A stretch of DNA of 64,000 nucleotides, from positions 353,073 to 417,072 of the forward strand of contig NZ_JAPEHV010000005.1 in the NCBI RefSeq assembly GCF_028823665.1, given 5' to 3'. Shown here one piece after another: positions 8,387 through 16,700 of the stretch. The number at the start of each line of letters is the position of its first letter. Within the stretch, counting starts at the first letter, position 1. The stretch comes from Microbacterium sp. C7(2022) (GTDB taxonomy: Bacteria > Actinomycetota > Actinomycetes > Actinomycetales > Microbacteriaceae). The notes beneath the pieces are model-generated. The model was not told the DNA's origin. It worked only from the letters and a program-made list of their open reading frames with translations, and made no database searches. A program made the translations under genes and the position numbers.

Positions 8387-8665
8387 GCCATCAACTCCAC
8401 CAGGGGCGGCGATTCTGAACATCACGGAAGAGGCTGAAACAAAGATCAACCAAAAGATTGATAGGCCCTTCACGTGACTCACTCGGCGTCGATGCCGCAG
8501 CGGCAGCGGCTCGGCGGGGGGACCTAGAGCTGCTGGCCGAGGTTGACGATCAGCATCAGCACGGCGATGATGAGGACGAAGGCCAAGAGCGCACCGACGC
8601 AGTCGGTCCTACTGACCGCGGGGCGGCCGATGAGTGGGCTTGTGCGTTGTGCCCTCGGGCGCGAC
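8387..8665. other. 279-bp gap between mmpL and trhO
   Basis: No gene with a start codon is found. On the minus strand, bases 8524-8600 encode an in-frame hydrophobic tail (ALLAFVLIIAVLMLIVNL) ending in a stop, but no ATG, GTG or suitable start precedes it after the trhO stop; it looks like a gene fragment. The mmpL-proximal half is AT-rich and carries the inverted repeat listed separately. Confidence 0.5.
8444..8462. promoter_or_regulatory. Candidate operator upstream of mmpL
   Basis: GATCAA and TTGAT form an imperfect inverted repeat with an AT-rich 8-nt centre, 58 bp before the mmpL start, in the only AT-rich patch of the gap. It is a reasonable place for the linked response regulator to bind. 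Sequence only; no known motif is matched. Confidence 0.3.
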
Positions 8666-9565
8666 TCAGACGGACGCCGGCTCGTGCGAAGAGCACATCG
8701 CCGTGTCGCAGGTTGCGCACAGCACGAACTGCGTGTCGCATGCGGCATCCGCGCAATTGGCCGTGCGATTGGTCGCTGAGCCGCAGCGGTGGCATTCGCC
8801 GATGAGCGCTGCGTGGTCGCTGAAGTCAACCGATCCGCGCTTGTCGAACACGTACAGTGAGCCATCCCACAGTCCATCGTCGCCGAACCGCTCGCCGTAC
8901 CGCACGATCCCGCCGTCGAGCTGGTAGACCTCGTCGAAGCCGCGGCTGACCATCAGGCTCGAGAGCACTTCGCAGCGGATACCGCCCGTGCAATACGTCA
9001 CGATCGGCTTGCCCTTGAGGTCGTCAAACTGCCCCGAATCCAGCAGCCGTACGAAGTCTCGCGTGGTCTCCACATCGGGCACGACAGCATTCTTGAAGCG
9101 ACCGATCGCCGCTTCCAACGCATTGCGGCCATCGAAGAAGACGACGTCGTCCCCGCGCTCGGCCACGAGATCATGGACTTGTTCGGGGGAGAGGTGGATG
9201 CCGCCGCCGACAACACCGTTCGCGTCGACCTGCAGTTCATCCGGCGCACCGAACGACACCACCTCGTCGCGCACCTTCACGCTCAGCTTCGGGAAGTCTT
9301 TGCTGTGCCCTCCCTCATCGAGACCCGATCCATCGCTCCACTTGAAATCGATGTCGCGGAACGGCGCGTACTCCTTGGTCTTGCGCACGTACCGCTTGAG
9401 GGACGCCATGTCGCCACCGAGCGTGCCGTTGAGGCCATCACGTGAGATCAGCACACGACCGCGGAGTCCGAGAGAGTCGGCAAGGTCGCGCTGCCACAGG
9501 CGGACGGCTTCGGGGTCTGCCAAGGGCGTGAAGACGTAGTAGAGGAGGATTTTCGCGAGCGGCAC
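8666..9565 (-). CDS. trhO: tRNA uridine-34 hydroxylase TrhO (rhodanese family, UPF0176)
   Basis: Catalyses oxygen-dependent hydroxylation of wobble uridine 34, the first step towards ho5U-type modifications. The 299 residues start at the GTG of [15 protein letters not shown]. An N-terminal acylphosphatase-like domain is followed by a rhodanese domain with active-site loop [10 protein letters not shown], which holds the catalytic cysteine, then [17 protein letters not shown], and a Cys-rich C-terminus with several CxxC pairs (CHRCG, CADAACD, CATCD) that may bind zinc. The open frame extends a further 100 codons upstream, but TAGAAT lies 7 nt before the GTG, so I place the start there as a leaderless mRNA. 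It is divergent from the metallopeptidase gene. Confidence 0.95.
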   Translation of the reverse strand: MPLAKILLYYVFTPLADPEAVRLWQRDLADSLGLRGRVLISRDGLNGTLGGDMASLKRYVRKTKEYAPFRDIDFKWSDGSGLDEGGHSKDFPKLSVKVRDEVVSFGAPDELQVDANGVVGGGIHLSPEQVHDLVAERGDDVVFFDGRNALEAAIGRFKNAVVPDVETTRDFVRLLDSGQFDDLKGKPIVTYCTGGIRCEVLSSLMVSRGFDEVYQLDGGIVRYGERFGDDGLWDGSLYVFDKRGSVDFSDHAALIGECHRCGSATNRTANCADAACDTQFVLCATCDTAMCSSHEPASV

Positions 9566-9572
9566 GTGCGAA

Positions 9573-9633
9573 ATTCTACGAGCTGTGTCTGAACGTCGGA
9601 TCGGGAACCTGCGGCATCCGAGCGCGCTACGGT
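9573..9633. promoter_or_regulatory. Divergent leaderless promoters, trhO / metallopeptidase
   Basis: On the minus strand, TAGAAT (plus-strand bases 9573-9578) ends 7 nt before the trhO GTG at 9565. On the plus strand, TACGGT (9628-9633) ends 6 nt before the GTG at 9640. Both spacings put the transcription start on or next to the start codon. The whole intergenic region is 74 bp. Confidence 0.55.
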
Positions 9634-9639
9634 GAACAC

Positions 9640-10725
9640 GTGACCTCGCAGCCCCACTGTCCTTCGTGTCGCCGCTTCGTTTACCTCGACACGCTGACAT
9701 GCCCGCGGTGTGGGGCTGACATCGGCTATGACGTCGTGACACGGCGCTTTCACCTGCTGGTATCCGGCCGCGTCGACCTCGATGAGCGCCAGCTGTACCC
9801 GTGTTCGAACCGTGAATGGTCGTGTAACTGGTTGGTGCAGGACGACGCACCCGCGGGGCGTTGCTTCTCATGCCGTCTCACCCGCCGCAAGCCCGACGCA
9901 GACGACACGATCGCTCTGGAGAAGCTCGCGAAGACTGAAGAGGCGAAGCGTCGGCTGATCCTGCAACTGAGTGACCTGGGGCTGCCGATTACTCCCTGGG
10001 ATGCCCGGGAGGGCGGGCTGGGATTCGATCTGCTCTCGAGCCTCAGCGATGGCAGTCGCGTGGTGATCGGTCATTCGCGCGGCATCATCACGATCGACCT
10101 CGCCGAGAGCCTCGACGATCGGCGAGAGGCGCTCCGCGTGCGCCTGGGGGAGCCGTACCGGACGATCCTTGGCCACCTGCGACACGAGGTCGGCCACTAT
10201 TTCCAGAACGTGCTCATCACTGATGAGGCCACCTGGGCGCGATGCCGTGAACTCTTCGGGGATGAGCGCACGAGCTATCAGGACGCCCTCAAACATCACT
10301 ACTCGGTCGGTGCGCCCGCCGACTGGCACACCCGTTTCATCTCGGAGTACGCCACGATGCACCCGTGGGAGGACTTCGCCGAGACGTTCGCGCACTACCT
10401 GCACATCACCGGAACGCTCCAGACCGCCGCGGTGTTGGGCGTCCACCTTGACGCCGCCGTTTCGCCTGTGCGGACGGCGGATGTGAAGCCGCGCGAGTCG
10501 TACGAAGAGCAGTCCATCGAACGCCTGCTCGAAGACTGGGAGTGGATGTCTGAGGCCTTCAACCGCATCAATCGGTCGATGGGATTCGGTGATCTCTACC
10601 CGTTCGATATCGTCGGTCCGGTGGAAGAGAAGCTCGCGTTCGTGCACGCCATCGTCACCGCGGCGCCGCTGAGCTTCGCCGAGCAATACGCGCTCGCCCG
10701 CGCCGATGAAGGAGAGCATGGCTGA
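9640..10725 (+). CDS. Zinc-ribbon putative zinc-dependent metallopeptidase (Peptidase_Mx type)
   Basis: A 361-residue protein. The N-terminus has two zinc-ribbon-like cysteine sets: C7/C10 with C21/C24, and C55/C62 with C75/C78. The middle region carries the gluzincin motif HEVGH at residues 182-186. The downstream [14 protein letters not shown] segment could supply the third zinc ligand and resembles the Glu/His-containing helix of the family. There is no signal peptide, so it is cytosolic. The substrate is unknown; the family is usually annotated only as putative zinc-binding metallopeptidase. Its stop overlaps the N-terminus of the next gene by 8 bp. Confidence 0.9.
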   Translation: MTSQPHCPSCRRFVYLDTLTCPRCGADIGYDVVTRRFHLLVSGRVDLDERQLYPCSNREWSCNWLVQDDAPAGRCFSCRLTRRKPDADDTIALEKLAKTEEAKRRLILQLSDLGLPITPWDAREGGLGFDLLSSLSDGSRVVIGHSRGIITIDLAESLDDRREALRVRLGEPYRTILGHLRHEVGHYFQNVLITDEATWARCRELFGDERTSYQDALKHHYSVGAPADWHTRFISEYATMHPWEDFAETFAHYLHITGTLQTAAVLGVHLDAAVSPVRTADVKPRESYEEQSIERLLEDWEWMSEAFNRINRSMGFGDLYPFDIVGPVEEKLAFVHAIVTAAPLSFAEQYALARADEGEHG

Positions 10726-11926
10726 CCGGCGCGGCTCTGCACGGCTCGCCGTCACGGCGTTCGCCGTGGTGACGGTGATGGCGACCCTGGTTTCGGGATC
10801 AGCGGCGGCCAGTGAGGACGTGGGAGATCTGGATGCCACGGCCACCGCACTCCCGCCCGCGACGGTCCGCGCCGTCGCTGCCAGTGACGCTGACATCGCC
10901 GAGACGGCTCGAGCGCGCGTGGCGGCGATGACGCTACGCGAGAAGGCGGCCAGCGTCGTCATGGGGCATGTCCCCACGCAGAGCAAGAGCCAGCTGCGCG
11001 ATTACATGGCCGAGGATGGCCTCGGTGGGTTCCTGCTGATGGGAAGCAACATCCCGGCATCCGAAAGCGCACTTCGATCGCTCACGGACGCGTTGGTTGT
11101 CGATTCGACCTTCGAGCCGCTGATCGCCATCGACCAGGAGGGTGGCGATGTTTCCCGGCTCCCGTGGGATGACTTTCCTTCATCGCTGACGCTGAAGAAC
11201 GAGCCCCCGGAGAACACTCGTGACGCCTTCGCTGGCCGCGCCGCTCTGGTGGCGCGCGCCGGAATCGGCGTCAACTTCGGCGTGGTCGCCGATGAGACCG
11301 ACGACCCGGGAATGTTCATCTACCGGCGTGCGCTGGGGACATCCCCGACATCAGCGGCGGCTCGAGTGGCTGCTGCTGTTGAGGGGGAGGGTGCGATGGC
11401 CGCCTCGACGCTCAAGCACTTCCCGGGGCACGGCGCGGCACCCGGGGATTCGCACGCGGGCATCCCCTCGACCGATCTGGACTATGACCGGTGGCGTACA
11501 TCCGACGGGCTGCCGTTCGAGACCGGTGTGGATGCCGGTGCTCCGCTGGTGATGTTCGGCCACTTGCGGTACACCTCGGTCGATGACGAACCTGCGACGT
11601 TGTCGACCGAGTGGCACCGCATCGCGCGCGAAGAGCTTGGCTTCGACGGCGTGGCGATCACCGACGATCTCGGCATGCTCGAAGCATCCGGAATCGCGGA
11701 CTACGACGACCCCGTGACCAACGCCGTTGCCGCCTTGGCAGCCGGAAACGACATGGTGTTGACCGTGCTGTATTCCACTCCTCGAACGGCTGGACGCATC
11801 GTCGATGGGATCGTCGATGCCGTGGAACGCGGAGAACTTACGGAACAGCGCCTGGACGAAGCAGCGCAGCGCGTGGCCACGTTGCGCCTGGAGCTCACGG
11901 CCGCGGGGCGTGCGCTGACTCCCTGA
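10718..11926 (+). CDS. Secreted glycoside hydrolase family 3 N-terminal protein (NagZ-like)
   Basis: About 402 residues. Residues 1-30 form a Sec signal peptide (basic [11 protein letters not shown], then a hydrophobic core ending near SAAAS). The GH3 TIM-barrel signatures are present: LIAIDQEGGDVSRLP, the KHFPGHG loop with a following DSH that in NagZ supplies the Asp-His acid/base pair, and the nucleophile region AITDDLGML. There is no C-terminal GH3 sandwich domain, as in beta-N-acetylhexosaminidases, so a role in peptidoglycan or chitin-fragment trimming outside the cell is likely. The start at 10718 is chosen for GGAG a few bases upstream; an ATG at 10706 has no such site. Confidence 0.9.
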   Translation: MADRRGSARLAVTAFAVVTVMATLVSGSAAASEDVGDLDATATALPPATVRAVAASDADIAETARARVAAMTLREKAASVVMGHVPTQSKSQLRDYMAEDGLGGFLLMGSNIPASESALRSLTDALVVDSTFEPLIAIDQEGGDVSRLPWDDFPSSLTLKNEPPENTRDAFAGRAALVARAGIGVNFGVVADETDDPGMFIYRRALGTSPTSAAARVAAAVEGEGAMAASTLKHFPGHGAAPGDSHAGIPSTDLDYDRWRTSDGLPFETGVDAGAPLVMFGHLRYTSVDDEPATLSTEWHRIAREELGFDGVAITDDLGMLEASGIADYDDPVTNAVAALAAGNDMVLTVLYSTPRTAGRIVDGIVDAVERGELTEQRLDEAAQRVATLRLELTAAGRALTP

Positions 11927-11936
11927 GAACGTGAGG

Positions 11937-12821
11937 TCAGTTCGATTCGCCGTCGATGACCGAGATGAGGCGCGTGCGCAAGGCCTCACCGCGCTCGGCG
12001 AAGCCTCGCTGCCCGCGCACATAGTCGGCCTTGCCCGCGGCGGTTTCGATCGCCACGGCTTCGTATCCCCAGTCGGTGAGGTCGTAGGGCGATGCCCGCA
12101 TATCGAGCACTCGAATGTCCCGAGCGAGTTCGAAGGTGTCCAGCAGGAGGTCGCCAGGCACGAGCGGCCCGAGCTTGATCGCCCACTTGTACAGATCCAT
12201 ACCGGCGTGCAGGCATCCCGGTTGCTCGCGCGCGACCTGTGAGGCCCGGTCGAGGGGCGTCGCGTTTCGCGGCACGGCCTCGGGTGTGAAGAAGCGATAC
12301 GCATCGAAGTGGGTGCAGGCCAAGTCGTGCGCCTCGACGACGGCATCTGTCCCGGTCCCACCCAGTCGAAGGGGGACCGGATGCCGGTGCTCGTCCTCTC
12401 GGTAGACCATGGCCCACTCATGCAAACCGAAGCACCGGAAGTTCGCCGTGCGGCCGGTCGTCGCCACGAGGATGCGGCGGATGTTGAGGATCAGCGCGCC
12501 GTACCGTTCGCGGAACCCCGCGGTGTCGACGCGGAGCGAGCCGGAGGCGGCGCCTTCGGCGTACCAGCGCCAGTTTCGACGCTCGGTGTCGTCGGCTTCT
12601 CGTAGTTCGACGCCCTGGCCGGGGTGCCAGCGACGCAGGACGGCGGGCTTGTACGAGTAGTAGGTGAACAGGAAGTCCTCGACCGGGTGCGTCTGCCCGC
12701 GTGCTGCTCGTTCGCGATGACCGGCAGTCAGCGCATCGGCGCGCTCGTGATGTGCCGTTTCGAGAGTTCGCCATCGGTCGCGCGGGAGCACGCGCGTATC
12801 AATGACAGGGGTGACGGACAC
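11937..12821 (-). CDS. Conserved actinobacterial protein annotated as 3-methyladenine DNA glycosylase
   Basis: About 294 residues. The sequence HPVEDFLFTYYSYKPAVLRRWHPG near the N-terminus, FGLHEWAMVYR in the middle and DLYKWAIKLGPLVPGDLLLD matches a large actinobacterial family that databases label 3-methyladenine DNA glycosylase. I see no helix-hairpin-helix motif or canonical AlkA/Tag residues, so the label is weak. The frame stays open upstream to 13391, but the GTG at 12821 has TACCCT 6 nt before it and fixes the start. It is divergent from the SRAP gene, also a DNA-damage protein, which supports a repair role by context. Confidence 0.8.
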   Translation of the reverse strand: MSVTPVIDTRVLPRDRWRTLETAHHERADALTAGHRERAARGQTHPVEDFLFTYYSYKPAVLRRWHPGQGVELREADDTERRNWRWYAEGAASGSLRVDTAGFRERYGALILNIRRILVATTGRTANFRCFGLHEWAMVYREDEHRHPVPLRLGGTGTDAVVEAHDLACTHFDAYRFFTPEAVPRNATPLDRASQVAREQPGCLHAGMDLYKWAIKLGPLVPGDLLLDTFELARDIRVLDMRASPYDLTDWGYEAVAIETAAGKADYVRGQRGFAERGEALRTRLISVIDGESN

Positions 12822-12827
12822 TCCTCG

Positions 12828-12896
12828 AGGGTACGCGGCGCTGCTGGACACAGGCTCGACGACCGCCGACCCGGCGTCGGTGGCCGTCGCTAGGGT
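12828..12896. promoter_or_regulatory. Divergent leaderless promoters, glycosylase-like / SRAP
   Basis: On the minus strand, TACCCT (plus bases 12828-12833) ends 6 nt before the GTG at 12821. On the plus strand, TAGGGT (12891-12896) ends 6 nt before the ATG at 12903. The gap between the genes is 81 bp. No SOS box (GAACNNNNGTTC type) was seen. Confidence 0.6.
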
Positions 12897-12902
12897 GGGG
12901 CC

Positions 12903-13541
12903 ATGTGCGCAAGCTATGGCCTCGACCCGCGTTTCACCGATTCCGACGGCGTCTTGGGTGAAGACGCACAGGTGATCGACGACTTGCGTCTCTGGGCGGA
13001 GCGCAATGAAGGGGAGACCCTGCTTCCCACAGGCAAGAACCTCCGCAATCTGAACCCGATTATCCGCGGGGCGGGCAGCGCCCGCACGTGTGAACTCGCG
13101 TGGTGGGGCTACCTCGTTCAGGGGGCACCCGCACGGTTCCCCTCGATCAACACGAGGTCTGAGCGTTTGCGCGATCGTTCGGGGCGGCCGCCGGAGCGCG
13201 CGATCGTTCCGGCGACATCGTGGTTCGAGATGCAGAAGCCGCAGCGGCAGTGGTTCTCTTTCGCACCCGGAGCGCTCGATCTGTTCGCGATGGCCGCTGT
13301 CACGCAGCCGGGCAGGACGGCCGACGGCGCGGAGTACACGTGCTACTCGATCGTGATGCGGCCAGCGACACCAGCGCTCGCCCATATTCATGACCGGATG
13401 CCGTTGCTCTTGCCAGCCGACGCGATCGACGACTGGAACACTGGCGCCGCGTCGGCCGCCGATCTCGTCGATGGCGCACTCGCGGCGTCGGAAGAGGTGC
13501 TGGCTGCCGTGCGCGCGGTGGAGATCAGCGCGCGGCCCTGA
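12903..13541 (+). CDS. SRAP-domain abasic-site DNA-protein crosslink protein (YedK/HMCES family)
   Basis: Captures abasic sites in single-stranded DNA through a thiazolidine link to Cys2. The 212-residue protein begins MCASYG; family members have Cys at position 2 after loss of the initiator Met, though MCGR is more common. The active-site set is complete: C2, N83 in INTRSE, E109 in SWFEMQ, and H163 in IHDRMP. It is transcribed from a leaderless promoter and lies divergently from the glycosylase-like gene. It converges on the App1-type gene with a 7-bp gap. Confidence 0.95.
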   Translation: MCASYGLDPRFTDSDGVLGEDAQVIDDLRLWAERNEGETLLPTGKNLRNLNPIIRGAGSARTCELAWWGYLVQGAPARFPSINTRSERLRDRSGRPPERAIVPATSWFEMQKPQRQWFSFAPGALDLFAMAAVTQPGRTADGAEYTCYSIVMRPATPALAHIHDRMPLLLPADAIDDWNTGAASAADLVDGALAASEEVLAAVRAVEISARP

Positions 13542-13548
13542 ACGTCAA

Positions 13549-14586
13549 TCAGCGCGGAATGATCTCCAGCGCTTCGAGTTGTTCGAGGAGACCCGCACCA
13601 TCTTTCTCGGTCACCCAGGGAACGTTCTCTGCGGCGTGGTCATTGACGGCCGTCCGTCCTCCGGCCAGCACCGCCTCTGCAGCGGAGAGGCGCCGAATGG
13701 CCACAGCGGCGACCTTATCGGGATGGTCGTTGGCGAACTCCGTGTAAATGGCGTCGTCGTGTTGGCCATCGTCTCCGATCAGCAACCACTTGACGTGAGG
13801 GAACTCCTCGGCGAGGCGGCGAAGATTCTCCGACTTGTGGATGACACCGCTACGGAACCAGCGATCGTGCGTCGGTCCCCAATCCGTCAGCAGCAGCGCC
13901 CCCGCGGGGAAGAGGTGCCGTCGAAGAAACTGGCTGAGCGTGGGAGCGACATTCCACGCTCCCGTTGACAGATAGATCAGCGGGGTTCCGGGCCTGCTCT
14001 GGGCGACCCGACCCAAAAGGACAGCCATGCCCGCCACGGGCTGCCGGGCGTGCACGTCCACGACGAACGAGTTCCACGCGGCAATGAGCGGGCGCGGCAA
14101 CGCCGTCACCATCACTGTGTCATCGACGTCAGATACGACGCCGAAGCGGACGTCAGAGCCGACGACGAATACCCGCGACTCCACGGGTTCCCCGCCTTCC
14201 ACCGACATCGTGAATGTTTGCCAGCCCGGCTCGAGATCGGCGGGGATCACCTCATCGATGACGCCGCCGCGGTCGGCCACGACGTCGTGGGTCACGCCGC
14301 CGATCGTCACGCTGACCTGCGCGTAGCCGATCGGCACGGCCACAAAGCTGCGCCATCCGCGTACGCTCGCCAGTTCGCCCGAGTCAGACGTGGGCAGCGG
14401 CGGAACGATCATCGCTCGTCCGAGGACTCGGGCCCACCCGTCCCCGCCGTACCCCGGGAATGGGGTGACGGTCGGAACCTTGCCGCGGGCGCGGGCGCGG
14501 CGTTCGCGCCACGCGTGCAGGCGGTACTCCATCCGGGCGAACCAGAGGACCTTGGCGCGCTCGGGTGCGACGTCGTTCTCGGGCAT
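13549..14586 (-). CDS. App1-type (DUF2183) phosphatase-domain protein
   Basis: A 345-residue protein. The N-terminal basic region and a beta-rich domain (about residues 40-150) precede the HAD-like catalytic segment FGVVSDVDDTVMVT, whose two leading aspartates are the expected nucleophile and acid. LIYLSTGAWN and KWLLIGDDGQHDDAIYTEFA complete the fold. Yeast App1 is a phosphatidate phosphatase; whether bacterial members use lipid substrates is not known. The ATG at 14586 is 4 nt after the DedA stop, so it forms an operon with that membrane protein, which fits a link to membrane lipids. Confidence 0.88.
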   Translation of the reverse strand: MPENDVAPERAKVLWFARMEYRLHAWRERRARARGKVPTVTPFPGYGGDGWARVLGRAMIVPPLPTSDSGELASVRGWRSFVAVPIGYAQVSVTIGGVTHDVVADRGGVIDEVIPADLEPGWQTFTMSVEGGEPVESRVFVVGSDVRFGVVSDVDDTVMVTALPRPLIAAWNSFVVDVHARQPVAGMAVLLGRVAQSRPGTPLIYLSTGAWNVAPTLSQFLRRHLFPAGALLLTDWGPTHDRWFRSGVIHKSENLRRLAEEFPHVKWLLIGDDGQHDDAIYTEFANDHPDKVAAVAIRRLSAAEAVLAGGRTAVNDHAAENVPWVTEKDGAGLLEQLEALEIIPR

Positions 14587-14590
14587 CCCC

Positions 14591-15250
14591 TCAGTCTTCC
14601 ATGTCGGCTTCGTCTTGCTCCATGTGGCGTGCCTCCAGGCGATGCACCAGCTTCTTGGCGACGACCACCACGACAACGAGCACGACGATCGCCGCGACAA
14701 ACAGGTAGCCGGCAAAGTGCAACTGGTCTGCAAGTTCGCGATACGTCCCCGCGGCGAGCGCGGCGACGGGAATGTACACCGCAGCCCACACCACGCAGGC
14801 CGGGAGCGTCCACGCGAGAAACCGCCGGTACGGGTACGACGTCATGCCCACCGTGAGTGGGACGAGCGAGTGGAGCACGGGGAGAAATCGGGAAATGAAG
14901 ATCGCGATCCCGCCACGACGGCGGACGTAGCGTTCGGAGCGCGCCCAGTTTTCGTCACCGATACGTCGCCCGACCCAGGAGTGTCGAATACGCGGACCCA
15001 GTAGTCGCCCCAGCCAGAAGCCGATCGATTCGCCCGCGAGTGCGCCCAGCACGACGGCGACGCCGAGGGCAATGCCCTCGGCCCATGAGTCCACGGCGGT
15101 GCCGGCGATGATCACGATGCTGTCGCCGGGCACGATCAGCCCGATCAGCACGCTGGTTTCGAGCATGATCGCGATCCCGGCGATCAGCGTTCGCGCGATC
15201 GGATCCACCGACGCGATGGCATCCAGAAGCCACGTCAGCGAGTCGTTCAC
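14591..15250 (-). CDS. DedA-family (SNARE-associated/VTT) membrane protein
   Basis: A 219-residue protein with about five hydrophobic segments. The DedA signatures are clear: VPGDSIVIIAGTA near the N-terminus, AGESIGFWLGRLLGPRI, and the re-entrant-loop segment FISRFLPVLHSLVPLTVGM with its conserved Arg, followed by LPACVVWAAVYIP. DedA proteins act in phospholipid (undecaprenyl phosphate or phosphatidylethanolamine) flipping across the membrane. The GTG start has TAGGCT 6 nt upstream. It is transcribed together with the App1-type phosphatase. Confidence 0.94.
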   Translation of the reverse strand: MNDSLTWLLDAIASVDPIARTLIAGIAIMLETSVLIGLIVPGDSIVIIAGTAVDSWAEGIALGVAVVLGALAGESIGFWLGRLLGPRIRHSWVGRRIGDENWARSERYVRRRGGIAIFISRFLPVLHSLVPLTVGMTSYPYRRFLAWTLPACVVWAAVYIPVAALAAGTYRELADQLHFAGYLFVAAIVVLVVVVVVAKKLVHRLEARHMEQDEADMED

Positions 15251-15256
15251 AGCACG

Positions 15257-15308
15257 AGCCTACGTGTCAGCGCACGCCCCCGGGCGTGCGCTGTGCGGGC
15301 GGTAGCCT
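15257..15308. promoter_or_regulatory. Divergent leaderless promoters, dedA / pabB
   Basis: Minus-strand TAGGCT (plus bases 15257-15262) ends 6 nt before the dedA GTG at 15250. Plus-strand TAGCCT (15303-15308) ends 6 nt before the pabB ATG at 15315. The two starts are 64 bp apart. Confidence 0.6.
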
Positions 15309-15314
15309 GAACTC

Positions 15315-16646
15315 ATGCCGCCGGAGATTTCCCTCGTTCGATGGCCGGGCTGGGTGGACCCTTCGCACGTGCACGCGAATCTGGCGGCCGACTTCCCGGC
15401 GACCTTCTGGCTGGATGCCGGGCCGGACGCGACCTCCGGGTGGAGTTGGGTCGGCGTCGGCGAGGTGGAAGAAGATCCCGCCGACGTCGGTGATGTTGTC
15501 TGCGCGGGCACCGCGGCAGCGCCGCCCGAGGGGAGTCCGTTTCGTGGGGGATGGATCGGGTGGCGTGGCTACGATGAGGCCGCCGCGGCAGCCGGCGCCC
15601 CCGCGGCATCCGACCCTCTCTCTGACCGCAGTCGAGAGTCCGTCCCCTCCGAACTGTGGATGCGTGCGCGCTTCTTCTTCGCGTTCGATCACTCGCGACG
15701 CGAGATGTGGTGGGCGGCCACCGGCGACGACCACGCACACGGCCACCGGTGGACTCGCGCGGCGCATGTGCACCAGGATCCGCCGAGTTCCCGGGGCGTC
15801 CACGCTCGGCACACGGCCGAGCGATATGCGGAGTTGATCGGATGCTGCCGCGAAGCGATCGCGCGCGGCGATGCCTATCAACTGTGTTTGACGACACGGT
15901 TCCACGTTGAGGATCCCCGGCTGGACCCGCTCGCGGTGTACGAGCGATTGCGTCGCGTCACGCCTGCCCACCACGGCGGTCTGATCCGCGCCCAGGGCGT
16001 CGCGCTGGCGAGCGCTAGTCCGGAGCAGTTTCTCGAGATTTCGGGAGGGCGCGTGCGCACCCGCCCGATCAAGGGAACGCGGCCGCGCAGCTCGGATCCG
16101 GCCGCGGATGCGGCGCTCGCGCGCGAGCTTCAGATGAGCACCAAGGAACGCGCCGAGAACGTGATGATCGTCGACTTGATGCGCAATGACCTGTCTCGCG
16201 TGAGCGTCGCGGGAAGCGTCCGGGTCGAGGAGTTGCTGGTGGTGGAGTCGTATCCGGCAGTACATCAGCTCGTCAGCACCGTGTCGGGTGAACTGAATAA
16301 CGGCGTGACGATGAGGCAGATCTGGGATGCCGCATTCCCCGCGGGCAGTATGACGGGCGCGCCCAAGCTCTCGGCGATGACGATCCTGCACGCTCTGGAA
16401 GGTGGTGCGCGCGGCATCTTCGCCGGCTGCTTCGGCTGGGTCTCGGGTGACGGCCGAGCAGATCTCGCGATGGTCATTCGCACGATTGTGATGCACCCGG
16501 ACGGCGCGTACGTCGGCGCTGGCGGGGGCATCACGTGGCGCTCCGATCCTGCCGAAGAGGTAGCCGAAGTAGCGCTCAAAGCGCGCGGGCCGTTGGCCGC
16601 GCTCGGTGCTGAGCTCCCGCCGAGCTGGGCGGGTACGGTCGGGTAA
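15315..16646 (+). CDS. pabB: Aminodeoxychorismate synthase component I (chorismate-binding)
   Basis: Converts chorismate with ammonia to 4-amino-4-deoxychorismate for folate synthesis. The 443 residues hold an N-terminal non-catalytic half and a C-terminal chorismate-binding domain. The catalytic-loop motif reads RTRPIKGTRPR; the Lys in PIKGT marks the PabB group, while anthranilate synthases have Ala there. GDAYQLCLTTRF, TGAPKLSAM and the metal-binding ENVMIVDLMRNDLSRV are also present. No glutamine amidotransferase (PabA) gene is adjacent, so TrpG may be shared. The next gene, leuS, starts 54 bp downstream after a hairpin. Confidence 0.93.
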   Translation: MPPEISLVRWPGWVDPSHVHANLAADFPATFWLDAGPDATSGWSWVGVGEVEEDPADVGDVVCAGTAAAPPEGSPFRGGWIGWRGYDEAAAAAGAPAASDPLSDRSRESVPSELWMRARFFFAFDHSRREMWWAATGDDHAHGHRWTRAAHVHQDPPSSRGVHARHTAERYAELIGCCREAIARGDAYQLCLTTRFHVEDPRLDPLAVYERLRRVTPAHHGGLIRAQGVALASASPEQFLEISGGRVRTRPIKGTRPRSSDPAADAALARELQMSTKERAENVMIVDLMRNDLSRVSVAGSVRVEELLVVESYPAVHQLVSTVSGELNNGVTMRQIWDAAFPAGSMTGAPKLSAMTILHALEGGARGIFAGCFGWVSGDGRADLAMVIRTIVMHPDGAYVGAGGGITWRSDPAEEVAEVALKARGPLAALGAELPPSWAGTVG

Positions 16647-16683
16647 TCTGGAAAGAGCGCCTCGCGCACCCCCGAGCTCTTTC
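16645..16683 (+). promoter_or_regulatory. leuS promoter -10 and 5' hairpin
   Basis: TAATCT at 16645-16650 overlaps the pabB stop and could start transcription near 16657. GAAAGAGC (16651-16658) and GCTCTTTC (16676-16683) form an 8-bp stem with a 17-nt loop, either ending the pabB message or sitting at the very 5' end of the leuS mRNA. No T-box specifier structure is visible. Confidence 0.4.
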
Positions 16684-16700
16684 ATGATTGGTTTCGCCCC

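Noticed and set aside
3546..8665. Attachment-site repeat of the tRNA-Ala 3' end
   Set aside because: No second copy of the T-arm/acceptor sequence was found by eye in the block.
8524..8877. Minus-strand frame ending in a transmembrane-like tail
   Set aside because: Most overlaps trhO in another frame, and no start codon lies between the trhO stop and the hydrophobic tail. Kept only as a possible fragment.
12822..12902. SOS operator between the glycosylase-like and SRAP genes
   Set aside because: No LexA-type inverted repeat is visible.
16646..16700. T-box riboswitch before leuS
   Set aside because: The gap is 54 bp, with a simple hairpin and no T-box sequence or specifier loop.
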